Assembly (NCBI RefSeq): GCF_021531655.1
Contig: NZ_JADYUF010000044.1
Span: forward strand, 1-30,904
From: Leyella stercorea
GTDB taxonomy: Bacteria > Bacteroidota > Bacteroidia > Bacteroidales > Bacteroidaceae
Length of the DNA stretch: 30,904 nucleotides
Direction: 5' to 3'
Below the pieces are notes generated by a model, which searched no databases, was not told the DNA's origin, and worked only from the letters and a program-made list of their open reading frames with translations. This document shows, piece after piece, positions 15,038 through 23,323 of this stretch. A program made the position numbers and the translations under genes. Each line of letters starts with the position of its first letter. Position 1 is the first letter of the stretch.

Positions 15038-16990
15038 ATGGTTAAAATCACATTTCCCGATGGTTCGGTTCGTGAGTACGAACAGGGCGTAACGGGGTTA
15101 CAAATCGCCGAGAGCATTTCGCCGGCTCTCGCTCGCAACGTTGTATCTTGCGGTGTTAATGGCGAAACAGTGGAGCTTAACCGTCCTATCAACCAGGACG
15201 CTACCATCGCCCTCTACAGATTTGAGGACGAAGAGGGCAAGCACACTTTCTGGCACACATCTGCCCACCTTCTTGCCGAGGCTCTCAAGGAGCTTTATCC
15301 TGGCATTCAGTTCGGCTTCGGTCCGGCTGTTGAGAATGGTTTCTTCTACGACGTTATGCCTAAGGAAGGCGACGTCATCTCCGAGACCGACTTCCCGAAG
15401 ATTGAGGCTAAGATGAAGGAACTCGCCAAGAAGAACGAGCCGGTGGTTCGTCGCGAGGTGCCTAAGGCTGAGGCATTGGCTGAATTCCAGGCCGACGGTC
15501 AGACTTACAAGTGTGAGCACATTGAGCAGGACCTTGAGGACGGCACTATCTCAACATACACCCAGGGCAACTTCACCGACCTCTGCCGTGGTCCGCACCT
15601 TATGAATACTGGTGCTATCAAGGCTGTCAAGATTACAAGTGTTGCCGGTGCTTTCTGGCGTGGCGATGCCAAACGCGATCAGATGACCCGTATCTACGGC
15701 ATCTCGTTCCCCAAGAAGTCTATGCTCGACGAGTATCTGCAGATGCTTGAGGAAGCCAAGAAGCGCGACCACCGCAAGATTGGCAAGGAGATGGAGCTTT
15801 TCATGTTCTCTGAGCGTGTGGGCAAGGGTCTGCCTATCTGGTTGCCAAAGGGTACCGACCTCCGTCTGCGTCTGCAGGACTTGCTGCGCAAGCTCCTCAA
15901 ACCGTACAATTATCAGGAGGTTATCACTCCGGGTATCGGAGGCAAGAGCCTCTACGTCACTTCTGGCCACTACGCTCACTATGGCAAGGACGCCTTCCAG
16001 CCTATCCACACACCAGAGGAGGACGAGGAGTATATGCTCAAGCCTATGAACTGTCCTCACCACTGTGAGGTCTTTGCACGCAAGCCACGTTCTTATAAGG
16101 ATCTGCCTTTGCGTATTGCTGAGTTCGGTACTGTATTCCGCTATGAGAAGAGTGGCGAGCTGCACGGACTTACACGTGTGCGTACATTCACACAGGACGA
16201 CGCCCACATCTTTGTACGTCCAGAGCAGGTGAAGCAGGAGTTTGAGAACATTATTGACATCATCCTCAAGGTGTTCAGCATCTTTGGTTTCGAGAACTAC
16301 GAGGCTCAGATTTCTCTCCATGACCCGAAAGACACAGAGAAGTATATCGGCAGCAAGGAGATTTGGGCAGAGTCGGAGAATGCTATCCGTGAGGCATGCC
16401 GTGAGAAGGGTCTTGAGGTACACGAGGAGGTTGGCGAAGCAGCCTTCTATGGTCCTAAACTCGACTTCATGGTTAAGGATGCCATCGGCCGTCGTTGGCA
16501 GCTTGGTACAATCCAGGTTGACTACAACCTCCCGCAGCGCTTTAAGCTGGAGTATACAGCCGAGGACAACTCTAAGCAGACTCCGGTTATGATTCACCGT
16601 GCACCATTCGGTTCAATGGAGCGCTTCACAGCTGTGCTCATCGAGCATACTGCTGGTCACTTCCCATTGTGGCTTACACCTGATCAGGTGGCTGTGCTGC
16701 CTATCTCAGAGAAATACAACGAGTACGCCAAGGAGGTGCAGAAGTTCCTTGATAAGCAGGGCGTCCGTGCCGTTGTAGACGATCGTAATGAAAAGATCGG
16801 TCGTAAGATTCGCGACAACGAGCTCAAGCGTGTACCTTATATGGTTGTAGTTGGCGAGAAGGAAGCTGCCGAGGGTCTTGTTTCTATGCGTAAGCAGGGT
16901 GGTGGCGAGCAGGCTACTATGACCAAAGAAGAGTTCGCTAAGCGTATCAACGATGAGGTTGCCGAGCAGCTCAAAGCCGCTGAGGAATAA
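15038..16990 (+). CDS. thrS: threonyl-tRNA synthetase
   Basis: This 650-residue class II synthetase is complete. The N-terminal TGS domain covers about 1-62. The editing domain has HTSAH at 73-77 and C183/H187 in CRGPH. In the catalytic core, MNCPHH at 337-342 supplies the zinc-ligand Cys (C339), H390 in DDAHIF is a second ligand, motif 2 is [11 protein letters not shown] at 367-377, and motif 3 is near APFGSMERF. The anticodon-binding domain follows (about 550-650). Codon use is noticeably richer in C/G-ending codons than in neighbouring genes, as in strongly expressed genes. A terminator follows after about 50 bp, so infC-rpmI-rplT are not attached here. Confidence 0.98.
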   Translation: MVKITFPDGSVREYEQGVTGLQIAESISPALARNVVSCGVNGETVELNRPINQDATIALYRFEDEEGKHTFWHTSAHLLAEALKELYPGIQFGFGPAVENGFFYDVMPKEGDVISETDFPKIEAKMKELAKKNEPVVRREVPKAEALAEFQADGQTYKCEHIEQDLEDGTISTYTQGNFTDLCRGPHLMNTGAIKAVKITSVAGAFWRGDAKRDQMTRIYGISFPKKSMLDEYLQMLEEAKKRDHRKIGKEMELFMFSERVGKGLPIWLPKGTDLRLRLQDLLRKLLKPYNYQEVITPGIGGKSLYVTSGHYAHYGKDAFQPIHTPEEDEEYMLKPMNCPHHCEVFARKPRSYKDLPLRIAEFGTVFRYEKSGELHGLTRVRTFTQDDAHIFVRPEQVKQEFENIIDIILKVFSIFGFENYEAQISLHDPKDTEKYIGSKEIWAESENAIREACREKGLEVHEEVGEAAFYGPKLDFMVKDAIGRRWQLGTIQVDYNLPQRFKLEYTAEDNSKQTPVMIHRAPFGSMERFTAVLIEHTAGHFPLWLTPDQVAVLPISEKYNEYAKEVQKFLDKQGVRAVVDDRNEKIGRKIRDNELKRVPYMVVVGEKEAAEGLVSMRKQGGGEQATMTKEEFAKRINDEVAEQLKAAEE

Positions 16991-17041
16991 GCGTAAAAAC
17001 GACTGGATAAATAACGTAGGAGGCTTCCTATAAACTGAAAG

Positions 17042-17076
17042 CTCCCAACTGGTGACCAACCCTCTTCAGTTGGGAG
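17042..17076 (+). terminator. thrS intrinsic terminator
   Basis: CTCCCAACTG (17042-17051) and CAGTTGGGAG (17067-17076) pair perfectly around a 15-base loop and are followed by TTTTTGTTTG. It is a clean plus-strand terminator 51 bp after the thrS stop. Confidence 0.9.
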
Positions 17077-17090
17077 TTTTTGTTTGTCGG

Positions 17091-17122
17091 CTTCGGGATG
17101 CCTTCGGGATGCGTTCGGGTGA
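17091..17122 (+). repeat. TTCGGGATG triple repeat, copy 1
   Basis: Three 10-11-bp units, CTTCGGGATGC, CTTCGGGATGC and GTTCGGGTGA, lie in tandem just past the thrS terminator. A second copy at 26171-26202 is identical at 30 of 32 positions and in the same orientation. It is a dispersed element of unknown function. Confidence 0.8.
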
Positions 17123-17228
17123 GAAGTTCTTTTGTTTATATTACAAAGTTACGACTTTCTATAGTTGTTTATTTATGAATACCATTTGTAAGTAACGCCC
17201 ATTATGATAAATAGAGATGTTTGATACC

Positions 17229-17299
17229 AGAAGATACAACAAGAAGGACATTATCATTATTATATGAAGTAAGATAACATTGTTCTTGTTGTATCTTCT
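17229..17299. repeat. 17-bp perfect inverted repeat, probable terminator of the TamL-like gene
   Basis: AGAAGATACAACAAGAA (17229-17245) is the exact reverse complement of 17283-17299. Inside, TTATC and GATAA can extend the pairing. The whole structure spans 71 bp and lies 33 bp past the stop of the TamL-like gene. It lacks a clean T-tract, so it could be a 3'-end stabiliser, a terminator or a small mobile-element relic. Confidence 0.6.
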
Positions 17300-17331
17300 A
17301 TCCTATCATATAGAAAGGCAATATATATATT

Positions 17332-19548
17332 TTAGAAAGGCAATCCCACAGCAAAATGCACAGAAAGATCTCTTCCAAGATTAGGATTTGCTATTGGGTA
17401 ATGCTCGTTTGATGTGGTGTATGCCGGGTTTATAGCCTTCATGCCACAGTCGAGTCTGACTATGAAGTAATCGAAGTTGACACGCAACCCTAATCCGTAA
17501 GCCACAGCAAGTTGCTTGAGGAATGTATCAAACTTGAACTGTCCTCCTGGTTGGTCCTTGTAATTTTTAAGAGTCCAAATATTTCCAGCATCAATAAAGA
17601 ATGCGCCATTGAATTTCCAGAATAAGGCAGTACGCAATTCGACGTTCATGTCCAGTTTCATGTCACCAGTCTGGTTGATGAAGTCAATCTTGCCGTCTGA
17701 ACCACGGAACTTTCCAGGACCTAGTTCCCTTACGTTCCAACCTCTTACGGAATTGGCCCCCCCCGAGAAGTATCTTTTCTCGAATGGCAGAATATTGCTG
17801 TTGCCATAAGGGTAAGCGATTCCAAGTCCGAAATGAAGCGCAAGTTGGTTTTTCACATCAAGTTGCAGAAGATGTGTGTAGTCGAAATCGCCCTTAACAT
17901 ATTGTGCATATGCAATCTTGAATAGCGTATACTGGCCATCCGAATTTTTGTTGGCTTTTGTAATATGCGAAATAGCGTTCAGCACATTGCCTCCCACCTC
18001 AATATTTGTTCTAAATGCTTGGTTGTTAGTGTTATACGACACGTTAATACCTGTTTTTACGATGAATAAATCCTCATAATTATACTTAAGGATTGCATTA
18101 CGATAGGTAGTGTCGTCAAGATAATTGCTCTTGAATGTGGATGAAATCCACGGCATGTGTACAAAGTTGATGTCGATTAAGTCGAAACGGTAAGCCAGCC
18201 CACGAAGACTTTTCCAATAATATCGCCATGCCGATGTAAGAACGCGCCGATGGAACTCAGGTCGGTTCTGCATGTTGTAGCTGAACATAAGCTCCGACTT
18301 GGCACTATTATTGTAACGCACACTTTGCGATAAAAAAGGTGCAATAATGCGCGGAAATGCCAGTCGGGTTTCAACGTTATATTCGACATAATTCTGATTT
18401 TGGTATCCGTCAAGCCCTTTTATTGCCTCGTAGGCACCACGAAGTTGAACAGAAAAAAGTTCGCTTCCACGGAATATATTGTTGTTGGAATAAGTCAAAG
18501 TTGCAGCTGCGCCAAAGTCGCCCTCTGTATTTGTCCCTTCTGGTTGGAACGATATAGTATTGGGGTTGCGTGTGCTTACCTTAATACCACAATCAAGTTG
18601 TCCGTCTTTCTCATTCTCGTCAAAATGAATATTTGTAAATCTTACAGCATTCAGACGCGAGAAGTTGTTGTATGTATTCTGCACATCGACAGCCGAATAT
18701 TTGTTGCCCCGTCTTATTGTCGTATTATTATGTAACACCTTGGTACGCAGAGCGATACGTTCGGAATTGACGGGGATAAAGTCAACTTTATTTATATAAT
18801 ATTTCTTATGATTTGTTTCCGGACTATTATTTGAAGCCTTATACTTATGAAGACGCATAGTGACATCTACCCTACCAGGAGTTAATGTAGAGTCTACTTC
18901 AAACTTAATGAAGTCTTTATTGAACTTGTAATACCCTTCTTTGGTAAGCAGATTAGTGATACGTTTGCGTTCGTCGTCGAGAGCCTGTATAGAGAATCGC
19001 ATGCCACGCTTCAGATTGACATTAAGCGCGCCAAGCTGCTGCAGCGTATTGCGTACGCTATCGTCCTCAACGACTACGTTAACAGAATCTATGGTATAAT
19101 AGATACCGGGAATGGCGTTATATTTCACTTCTATCTTTCGTCCTTTGCGCTTTACGGAGTAGCTGGCCTTAGCATGAAGATAGCCTTCAGACTGCATATA
19201 CATAGCCATATAATTGCATGAAGCAGCAGCCTTGACAGAATCATATATAACAGGAGATTCGCCCAAACCGCGCAAGAATTTGTTGCCCCATTGCGTAGAG
19301 TCTCGACCAGACATACTATATAGCGACAATGGCACCTTGAACAGCGAGAACCACTTGGAATTGGGGCGTTGCTGGACATACGGCATAAGTGATGAAGCCT
19401 TAATGTCAGATTGCTGACATTCTATCTTAACGTTTTTAAGAAGGTAGTCGTCGGCAGGCACAAACTTGGTTGTTGAGCACGAAGCCATGAACAGGACTGC
19501 AATAAACGGCAGCGCAAGTATTTTGTTTAGAGATGATTGTCGTGACAT
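17332..19548 (-). CDS. TamL-like Omp85 family outer-membrane assembly lipoprotein (BamA/TamA family)
   Basis: The most likely start is the ATG at 19548, giving 738 residues that begin MSRQSSLNKILALPFIAVLF, a lipoprotein signal with lipobox MASC. An upstream in-frame start at 19629 would bury this signal and is rejected. POTRA-like segments follow the anchor (about 20-300), then a beta-barrel to the C-terminal LPF. The barrel carries GGANSVRGW (about residues 594-602), the VRGW/F loop signature of Omp85 proteins. A TamA-like barrel with a lipid anchor is the TamL arrangement described in Bacteroidetes, thought to insert outer-membrane or surface proteins with TamB. No tamB is adjacent. An 8-base G run (17757-17764) lies within the conserved loop codons. 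Promoter at 19570-19577. Confidence 0.87.
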   Translation of the reverse strand: MSRQSSLNKILALPFIAVLFMASCSTTKFVPADDYLLKNVKIECQQSDIKASSLMPYVQQRPNSKWFSLFKVPLSLYSMSGRDSTQWGNKFLRGLGESPVIYDSVKAAASCNYMAMYMQSEGYLHAKASYSVKRKGRKIEVKYNAIPGIYYTIDSVNVVVEDDSVRNTLQQLGALNVNLKRGMRFSIQALDDERKRITNLLTKEGYYKFNKDFIKFEVDSTLTPGRVDVTMRLHKYKASNNSPETNHKKYYINKVDFIPVNSERIALRTKVLHNNTTIRRGNKYSAVDVQNTYNNFSRLNAVRFTNIHFDENEKDGQLDCGIKVSTRNPNTISFQPEGTNTEGDFGAAATLTYSNNNIFRGSELFSVQLRGAYEAIKGLDGYQNQNYVEYNVETRLAFPRIIAPFLSQSVRYNNSAKSELMFSYNMQNRPEFHRRVLTSAWRYYWKSLRGLAYRFDLIDINFVHMPWISSTFKSNYLDDTTYRNAILKYNYEDLFIVKTGINVSYNTNNQAFRTNIEVGGNVLNAISHITKANKNSDGQYTLFKIAYAQYVKGDFDYTHLLQLDVKNQLALHFGLGIAYPYGNSNILPFEKRYFSGGANSVRGWNVRELGPGKFRGSDGKIDFINQTGDMKLDMNVELRTALFWKFNGAFFIDAGNIWTLKNYKDQPGGQFKFDTFLKQLAVAYGLGLRVNFDYFIVRLDCGMKAINPAYTTSNEHYPIANPNLGRDLSVHFAVGLPF

Positions 19549-19569
19549 AAAACATTGAAAAAACTTATG

Positions 19570-19577
19570 CAAAGATA
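19570..19577 (-). promoter_or_regulatory. -7 box of the TamL-like gene
   Basis: TATCTTTG on the minus strand, 22 bp before the ATG at 19548, predicts a very short leader of about 15 nt. No TTTG -33 box is present at standard spacing. It mirrors the plus-strand box at 19600-19607. Confidence 0.55.
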
Positions 19578-19599
19578 CTAATTTATTAATTAATATGCT

Positions 19600-19607
19600 T
19601 ATCTTTG
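19600..19607 (+). promoter_or_regulatory. -7 box of the trmH-hisB-folK run
   Basis: TATCTTTG on the plus strand, 37 bp before the ATG at 19645. Its -33 region falls on the minus-strand -7 box of the TamL-like gene, so the two promoters overlap. No good TTTG -33 match is visible. Confidence 0.55.
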
Positions 19608-19644
19608 TCGAACAAATAGTAACTGACAAATAGAAAACGCCATA

Positions 19645-20415
19645 ATGCTTAGCAAGAACAAGATAAAGTTTTTACACTCCCTGGAGATGAAAAAGAACCG
19701 CGATGCGCATCAATCCTTTGTAGCTGAAGGTCCGAAAATAGTGCACGACATAATGTCAAGACACAAAGACCAGCTGTCGGTAATTGCCGCGACTGAGGAG
19801 TGGTTTGCACAGGAACACGAACTTATGGCCGGCTTGCAATGCGAGAGAATCGTAGTTTCGTCCGACGAACTCACAAAAGTAAGTTTCCTGTGTCATCCAC
19901 AACAGGTTATTGCGGTATTCAGGAAGTTTGCAGAAATGACTGCTGAGGAGTTGCCTTCACTTGCCGAAAAACTCACACTCGTACTTGATGGAGTGCAAGA
20001 CCCAGGCAATCTGGGCACTATCATCCGCATAGCCGACTGGTTTGGCATTGAGGACATTATCTGCAGTAAGGACACGGTCGACGTGTACAATCCAAAGGCT
20101 GTGCAGGCCACGATGGGCAGCATTGTGCGAGTGAGAGTGTCGTATATGGACTTGAAGCAGCTTTTCGAAGCCATTCCCCCTACTCTACCAGTTTATGGTA
20201 CACTTCTTGAAGGAAATAATATGTATTCAGAACAGCTGTCGCATAACGGCATAATAATAATGGGCAACGAAGGCAAAGGCATCTCGCCCCAAATCAGGCA
20301 ATTCATAACCAAGGGATTGCGTATCCCCAACTATCCAGAAGGTCGTGACACAGCCGACAGTCTTAACGTAGCTGTTGCCACAGCTATAATATGCGCAGAA
20401 TTTAGAAGAAGATAG
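19645..20415 (+). CDS. TrmH/SpoU family RNA 2'-O-ribose methyltransferase
   Basis: This 256-residue SPOUT enzyme methylates a ribose 2'-OH in rRNA or tRNA using S-adenosylmethionine. The N-terminal substrate-binding segment (residues 1-95) contains [11 protein letters not shown]. The catalytic domain has motif 1 ([14 protein letters not shown], about 113-126), motif 2 ([11 protein letters not shown], about 199-209) and motif 3 ([19 protein letters not shown], about 222-240), which forms the trefoil-knot cofactor site; here Asp-Ser-Leu-Asn replaces the common E-S-L-N. The target nucleotide cannot be read from sequence. The stop codon is followed after one base by the hisB ATG, so translation is probably coupled. 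Confidence 0.92.
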   Translation: MLSKNKIKFLHSLEMKKNRDAHQSFVAEGPKIVHDIMSRHKDQLSVIAATEEWFAQEHELMAGLQCERIVVSSDELTKVSFLCHPQQVIAVFRKFAEMTAEELPSLAEKLTLVLDGVQDPGNLGTIIRIADWFGIEDIICSKDTVDVYNPKAVQATMGSIVRVRVSYMDLKQLFEAIPPTLPVYGTLLEGNNMYSEQLSHNGIIIMGNEGKGISPQIRQFITKGLRIPNYPEGRDTADSLNVAVATAIICAEFRRR

Positions 20416-20416
20416 T

Positions 20417-21505
20417 ATGGAAAACGAAATGAAAAAGACCCGGATTCTCTTTATTGACAGAGACGGAACTATTGTAAAGGAACCTGCTGACGAACAGGTT
20501 GACAGCTTTGAGAAGCTGGATTTTGTTGAAGATGCTATAAGCAGCCTTAGATTCATACATGAGCACACGGATTTCATGTTTGTAATGGTAAGCAATCAGG
20601 ACGGACTGGGTACGGATAGTTTTCCTACCGAGACCTTTCTGCCCGTACACAACTTCATAATAAAGACATTGGCAGCCGAGAACGTCGTGTTTGAAGCCCA
20701 ACACATCGACGACCACTTCCCCAAGGACAACTCGCCCATGCGTAAGCCTGGGACGGGAATGCTGCGCGAATATATGAATAATGACAAGTATGATTTGGAG
20801 AATTCGTATGTGATTGGCGACCGCGAATCGGATGCCAGGCTTGCCGAAAACCTCGGCTGCAAGTCGCTTGTTCTCGGTCGTGACGGAATGACATGGCCTA
20901 AGATTGCCGAAATACTTTTTGCTGGCGAACGCACGGCTTCTGTAGAACGTGCCACTAAGGAGACTTCCATACGTATAGCTATGAACATCGACGGACACGG
21001 CAGATGCAACATAAACACGGGACTCGGATTCTTCGACCACATGCTCGAACAGATAGCCAAACACGGACATGTAGATTTGGACATTGTGTGCAAGGGCGAC
21101 CTGAATGTGGACGAACACCACACAATCGAGGATACAGCTATAGTACTCGGACAATGTATAGAGAAGTGTCTTGGCTCTAAACGAGGCATAGAGCGCTACG
21201 GTTTCTGTCTGCCCATGGACGATTGCCTTTGCCAGGTAGCACTCGACTTCGGCGGACGTCAATGGCTTAACTGGAATGCCGAATTCAAGCGCGAGCGCAT
21301 AGGCGACATGCCTACCGAAATGTTCCTTCACTTCTTCAAGAGTCTGAGCGACGCTGCACACATGAATCTTGACATTGAGGCACGCGGTACAAACGAGCAT
21401 CATAAGATAGAAGGAATATTCAAGGCCTTTGCACGCGCTCTGCACATGGCTGTACGACGCGACATCCACCACTTTGAATTGCCCTCTACAAAGGGTATGT
21501 TATAG
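20417..21505 (+). CDS. hisB: bifunctional histidinol-phosphatase / imidazoleglycerol-phosphate dehydratase
   Basis: This 362-residue fusion catalyses two steps of histidine synthesis. Residues 1-165 are a HAD phosphatase: nucleophile D14 and acid D16 in DRDGT, VSNQDG near residue 58, and KPGTGML near 112. The zinc-loop cysteines of E. coli HisB are absent; the equivalent stretch reads [16 protein letters not shown]. Residues 170-362 are the dehydratase, with [15 protein letters not shown] and NEHHKIE providing the manganese-binding His/Glu residues. No other his gene is in the window: hisB sits between an RNA methyltransferase and folK, unlike a compact his operon. An alternative start at Met5 is possible. 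Confidence 0.95.
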   Translation: MENEMKKTRILFIDRDGTIVKEPADEQVDSFEKLDFVEDAISSLRFIHEHTDFMFVMVSNQDGLGTDSFPTETFLPVHNFIIKTLAAENVVFEAQHIDDHFPKDNSPMRKPGTGMLREYMNNDKYDLENSYVIGDRESDARLAENLGCKSLVLGRDGMTWPKIAEILFAGERTASVERATKETSIRIAMNIDGHGRCNINTGLGFFDHMLEQIAKHGHVDLDIVCKGDLNVDEHHTIEDTAIVLGQCIEKCLGSKRGIERYGFCLPMDDCLCQVALDFGGRQWLNWNAEFKRERIGDMPTEMFLHFFKSLSDAAHMNLDIEARGTNEHHKIEGIFKAFARALHMAVRRDIHHFELPSTKGML

Positions 21506-21523
21506 AAAAACAGACAGAGTAAT

Positions 21524-21931
21524 ATGGAGAAGACACACGAGCATTTGATAATTGCTTGCGTCGGCACGAACGTCAACCATCAGTCGAACATAGCAAAAGC
21601 CAGAGAGATTCTTGACAGCACGTTCGCCGACTGCCGGTTCTCACGCGTCATGCTGACGCTTCCAATCGGAATGGGAAATACGAATGTACGCTTCGCCAAT
21701 ATGCTTGTAGTCTTCAATTCAACATTGGACACAGAGGAGGTCGTCAGCAAGCTGAAGCAAATAGAAAGGCAATGTGGCGACACACGTATGGCAAGAAGCC
21801 GAGGCGAAGTGATTATGGACATTGACTTGCTGAGATACGACGATGAACTTTTTCATCAGTCTGACTGGCAACGCCATTACATAAAGACGCTAATGGAAGA
21901 AATGCTACAAATACAATTAACGAATGTATAA
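21524..21931 (+). CDS. short FolK-like protein (hydroxymethyldihydropterin pyrophosphokinase family)
   Basis: The 135-residue product resembles FolK, which pyrophosphorylates 6-hydroxymethyl-7,8-dihydropterin in folate synthesis. GTNVNHQSNIAKA (about 14-26) replaces the GSNxG-type N-terminus, FANMLVVFNS matches the pterin-site strand, KLKQIERQCGD matches the family helix, and MDIDLL (about 101-106) matches the metal-binding DIDL motif. The protein is about 25 residues shorter than E. coli FolK (159) and the usual RxxxPRxxDxD stretch is changed to RSRGEVIMDID, so activity is not assured. It lies 18 bp after hisB and 21 bp before the peptidase gene. Confidence 0.75.
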   Translation: MEKTHEHLIIACVGTNVNHQSNIAKAREILDSTFADCRFSRVMLTLPIGMGNTNVRFANMLVVFNSTLDTEEVVSKLKQIERQCGDTRMARSRGEVIMDIDLLRYDDELFHQSDWQRHYIKTLMEEMLQIQLTNV

Positions 21932-21952
21932 ACTACTATAATATTGAAACAT

Positions 21953-23233
21953 ATGAAAAAAATATTATTTGCCCTTGCACTTGCCGCGCTGGGCGCAACG
22001 GAATCGATGGGACAGAACAAGCCTCAGGAGATAAACTTTGCTGAGACCTTCCGTGACTCAACCCTACGCATCGACTACATTTTCTCGGGCAATGCTACCA
22101 CACAACGCATCTCGCTCGACAAGTTGAACATGTCACCACGTTGGTATGGCAAGCGCAAGCATCTGGCACAACTACCTGTAGAAGGCAACGGACAGATAAC
22201 AGTACGTAAGCACGGCACTTCAGAGGTGATTTTCCGCAACTCGTTCTCTACACTCTTCCAGGAGTGGCAGTCGTATGACGAAGCCAAGACATCCGACAAG
22301 GCATTTGAGAACGTATTCCTTATCCCTATGCCGAACGAGAAGGTTGACGTAACTGTCGATCTGCGCAACAATCGCCATGAGATAACAGGAACAATGACGC
22401 ACACAGTAGATCCTGCTGACATCCTTATCAGACATACAGGATTCAAGAACCGAACACCTTTCACTACGATACAGCAGGCTGCTGACACTACAAAATGCAT
22501 CCATATTGCTTACGTAGCCGAAGGATACAAGCTGGACGAGATGAACGTGTTTATTGAGGATGCCAAGATTGCAACCGAAGCGTTGTTTGAGCATGAGCCT
22601 TTCAAGTCGATGCGCAACCGTTTCAATATCGTTGCTGTCGAGTCGCCTTCAGTAGACAGCGGAACGAGCGAGCCTTCAAAGGGCATTTGGCGCAATACTG
22701 CGCTTGGAAGCCATTTTGACACATTCTATTCCGACCGTTATCTTACAACGCTCAATCTCAAGAGTCTGCACGACGTACTGGCAGGTACTCCCTATGAGCA
22801 CATCATCGTGCTTGTGAATACCAAGGAATACGGCGGAGGCGGCATCTTGAACTCGTACAACCTGTCTATGACCCACCATCCGATGTACAAGCAGGTCGTT
22901 GTGCATGAGTTCGGACACAGCTTTGCCGGACTTGCCGACGAGTACGCCTACGAACAAGAGCAAATACCTATGTATCCGCACGATGTGGAGCCATGGGAGA
23001 AGAACATAACAACTCTCGTTGACTTCCATGGCAAATGGGAGAATATGATTGAGAAAGGCAAGAAGACAAAGGCTCCTGATAATAAAATAGGTCTCTACGA
23101 AGGTGCCGGCTACAGTCTTAAGGGAGTGTATCGTGCTACGCCTGACTGTCGTATGCGCAGCAACGACGTTAAGGAATTCTGTCCGGCTTGCCAGAAGGCT
23201 CTACGCGAGCTTATCAACTTCTACACAGAATAG
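21953..23233 (+). CDS. exported M64 family (IgA-peptidase-like) metallopeptidase
   Basis: The ATG at 21953 starts a 426-residue protein with a signal peptide (MKKILFALALAALGATESMG). An in-frame TTG nine bases upstream is ignored because it would place extra residues before the signal. The zinc site HEFGHSFAGLADEY (about residues 322-335) is the peptidase M64 signature: two His and a downstream acidic residue bind zinc, and the Glu is catalytic. An N-terminal beta-sandwich region (about 25-170) precedes the catalytic domain, as usual in Bacteroidetes members. C-terminal cysteines in CRMRSNDVKEFCPACQK recur in the family. Despite the name, the substrate need not be IgA. The gene probably shares the upstream trmH-hisB-folK transcript and ends at the hairpin 23263-23303. 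Confidence 0.9.
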   Translation: MKKILFALALAALGATESMGQNKPQEINFAETFRDSTLRIDYIFSGNATTQRISLDKLNMSPRWYGKRKHLAQLPVEGNGQITVRKHGTSEVIFRNSFSTLFQEWQSYDEAKTSDKAFENVFLIPMPNEKVDVTVDLRNNRHEITGTMTHTVDPADILIRHTGFKNRTPFTTIQQAADTTKCIHIAYVAEGYKLDEMNVFIEDAKIATEALFEHEPFKSMRNRFNIVAVESPSVDSGTSEPSKGIWRNTALGSHFDTFYSDRYLTTLNLKSLHDVLAGTPYEHIIVLVNTKEYGGGGILNSYNLSMTHHPMYKQVVVHEFGHSFAGLADEYAYEQEQIPMYPHDVEPWEKNITTLVDFHGKWENMIEKGKKTKAPDNKIGLYEGAGYSLKGVYRATPDCRMRSNDVKEFCPACQKALRELINFYTE

Positions 23234-23262
23234 GAGCATATACAACATAATTGGACATGATA

Positions 23263-23303
23263 AGGGAGTGTCAAGACAAAAAGGTTTTAACACTCCCTCT
23301 TTT
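23263..23303 (+). terminator. hairpin terminator between the M64 peptidase gene and clpC
   Basis: AGGGAGTGT (23263-23271) and ACACTCCCT (23290-23298) pair perfectly and are followed by CTTTTA. The 18-base loop contains AAAAAGGTTTT, which can pair internally. It lies 30 bp after the peptidase stop and 20 bp before the clpC ATG, so clpC needs a promoter overlapping it or depends on read-through; no clear -7 box is visible. Confidence 0.75.
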
Positions 23304-23323
23304 ACAAACAGGATAATATAGAA

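Noticed and set aside
15551..16597. 348-codon minus-strand ORF opposite thrS
   Set aside because: It is a shadow of the strongly biased codon use in thrS; the protein is Leu/Val-rich with no recognisable domain.
19549..19629. 27-residue N-terminal extension of the TamL-like protein
   Set aside because: The ATG at 19548 starts exactly at a lipoprotein signal; the extension overlaps both promoter boxes.
20402..21472. 356-codon minus-strand ORF opposite hisB
   Set aside because: It mirrors hisB codon structure, with Cys/Val/His-rich low-quality protein and no promoter; it is a shadow ORF.
21944..21952. TTG start three codons upstream of the M64 peptidase ATG
   Set aside because: The ATG at 21953 directly begins a normal signal peptide and no ribosome site favours the TTG.
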